Shown: one piece after another, positions 63,375 through 64,000 of the stretch
Numbering within the stretch: position 1 is the first letter of the stretch
Layout: each line of letters opens with the position of its first letter
Source: Volvox africanus
Taxonomy: Eukaryota; Chlorophyta; Chlorophyceae; Chlamydomonadales; Volvocaceae
Direction of reading: 5' to 3'
Assembly: GCA_030268105.1 (NCBI GenBank)
Contig: BSDZ01000011.1
Span: 3,366,001-3,430,000, forward strand
Length of the DNA: 64,000 bases
Notes under the pieces: generated by a model
What the model saw: the letters and a program-made list of their open reading frames with translations, nothing else
What the model was told of the DNA's origin: nothing
Database searches by the model: none
Program-made: the position numbers and the translations under genes

Positions 63375-63796
63375 TGTTGTATATGGTACCCACGAAGGGT
63401 GGTATCAAAAGATACCGGTTGTTGTGCCAGAGCCCGATTAAGTAGAGCCGCCGACTAGGTCGTACTTGAGAGACCATAAGGCCTCGAACCGGGCGTGACC
63501 TTCAGAAGTCACCACTACAACCGGAGATTCAGTGAACCAGGAACCAGATGTTCCACCATTTACCATTCAGGCGGTAAATGGCCCATTCCATACAGGTTAT
63601 GGAGTAACCGACAGGTTCGGATGTTTCAGGAAATCGGTTAGTATTGGTCGTCGACAGCCGAGACCAAATCCACAAATCGAATGCCAGATGGGAACATGAA
63701 ACAGTTAATCTGATAATTAAATATATTATATCATAAAATAATAAACAGATAATTATTATACTTAATGAATTACCAAAATGCATTAAGGATACAACA
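63375..63796. mobile_element. 422-bp internally deleted derivative of the 5.8-kb transposon
   Basis: Begins TGTTGTAT and ends ATACAACA, a perfect 8-bp inverted terminal repeat. Flanks are CACGC (63370-63374) and CACGC (63797-63801), a 5-bp target duplication. Its left about 275 bp match 54341-54604 and its right about 140 bp match 59990-60131; everything between is missing. It has no coding capacity and would need transposase in trans. Confidence 0.85.
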
Positions 63797-63855
63797 CACG
63801 CAGAGCAGCACAGCGGTTGGGCCTTCCTCTTAAGCAGTCCAACATCACCCCCAGC

Positions 63856-64000
63856 ACCTCGTCTGACCCAGGGGTGTGCATCGTGCGCGGGCTGTGGATC
63901 AAGGTCCTTCCGGGGACGCCGCATGCCATGACGCAAGCGTAACACAGACGCTGGTGGTGGACGATACACCGCTGTTTGACGTCCTGGTGGGTAATGAACA
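63856..64000 (+). pseudogene. Retropepsin-like fragment of an LTR retroelement
   Basis: One frame gives GVCIVRGLWIKVLPGTPHAM. After a 1-nt shift near 63925, another gives VTQTLVVDDTPLFDVLVGNE up to the window edge. The pattern TLVVDD.PLFDVLVGNE resembles the C-terminal half of retropepsin-type proteases from Ty3/gypsy-like elements. The fragment is frameshifted and cut by the window, so it may continue to the right. Confidence 0.45.

Noticed and set aside
63529..63969. Minus-strand 146-codon open frame at the right edge
   Set aside because: It runs through the MITE and across its right boundary into the retropepsin-like fragment on the other strand, so it is a chance frame.

Overview
The window is eukaryotic. 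Its coding signals are split by GT-AG introns with CTAAC-like branch sites, and there are no bacterial operons or ribosome binding sites. A TGTAA polyadenylation-like signal, one perfect stretch of an AGGGTTTT (TTTTAGGG-type) telomeric octamer, and GC-moderate exons in repeat-rich DNA point to a green alga, perhaps volvocine or chlamydomonad. That assignment is inference; no marker gene is present.

Region 1 (1-48131) is a head-to-tail array of eight complete copies and one truncated copy of a 5.95-5.98 kb unit. Boundaries were set at the phase where the window opens: 1, 5984, 11967, 17918, 23875, 29832, 35781, 41740 and 47697. The units are nearly identical. Each complete unit carries one minus-strand, five-exon gene for a 416-residue coiled-coil protein, a TATGGGTG minisatellite (8, 4 or 3 copies) and a G-rich, quadruplex-prone block. 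Small variants let the units be ordered. Units 1-2 form one haplotype, unit 3 is intermediate, units 4, 5, 6 and 8 form another, and unit 7 is a mosaic. Units 4-9 carry an extra telomere-like octamer near the unit boundary. The protein is unchanged in seven copies; unit 2 has a 1-nt frameshift.

Region 2 (48132-50375) starts abruptly where unit 9 is cut. It holds a decayed minus-strand gag-like fragment, then a plus-strand Ty1/copia pol remnant (integrase C-terminus, linker with one in-frame stop, reverse transcriptase with YVDD) that breaks off before RNase H.

Region 3 (51135-61541) holds a plus-strand multi-exon gene for a cysteine-rich, glycosylation-site-rich secreted protein. A 5.79 kb DNA transposon (54341-60131) sits inside one of its exons, flanked by a 5-bp target duplication (ACCAG) and ended by TGTYGTAT inverted repeats. 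The transposon carries a minus-strand gene of about ten exons and two ctatag-rich subterminal arrays, the larger with higher-order repeat structure.

Region 4 (61542-64000) is intergenic and repeat-rich. It contains copies of a dispersed repeat, a 128-bp element with 27-bp inverted repeats, a 422-bp internally deleted derivative of the same transposon with its own 5-bp duplication (CACGC), and a frameshifted retropepsin-like fragment at the right edge.

The most notable results are the gene-bearing array with its telomere-like variant, and the transposon family defined here from two copies with matching ends and target duplications.
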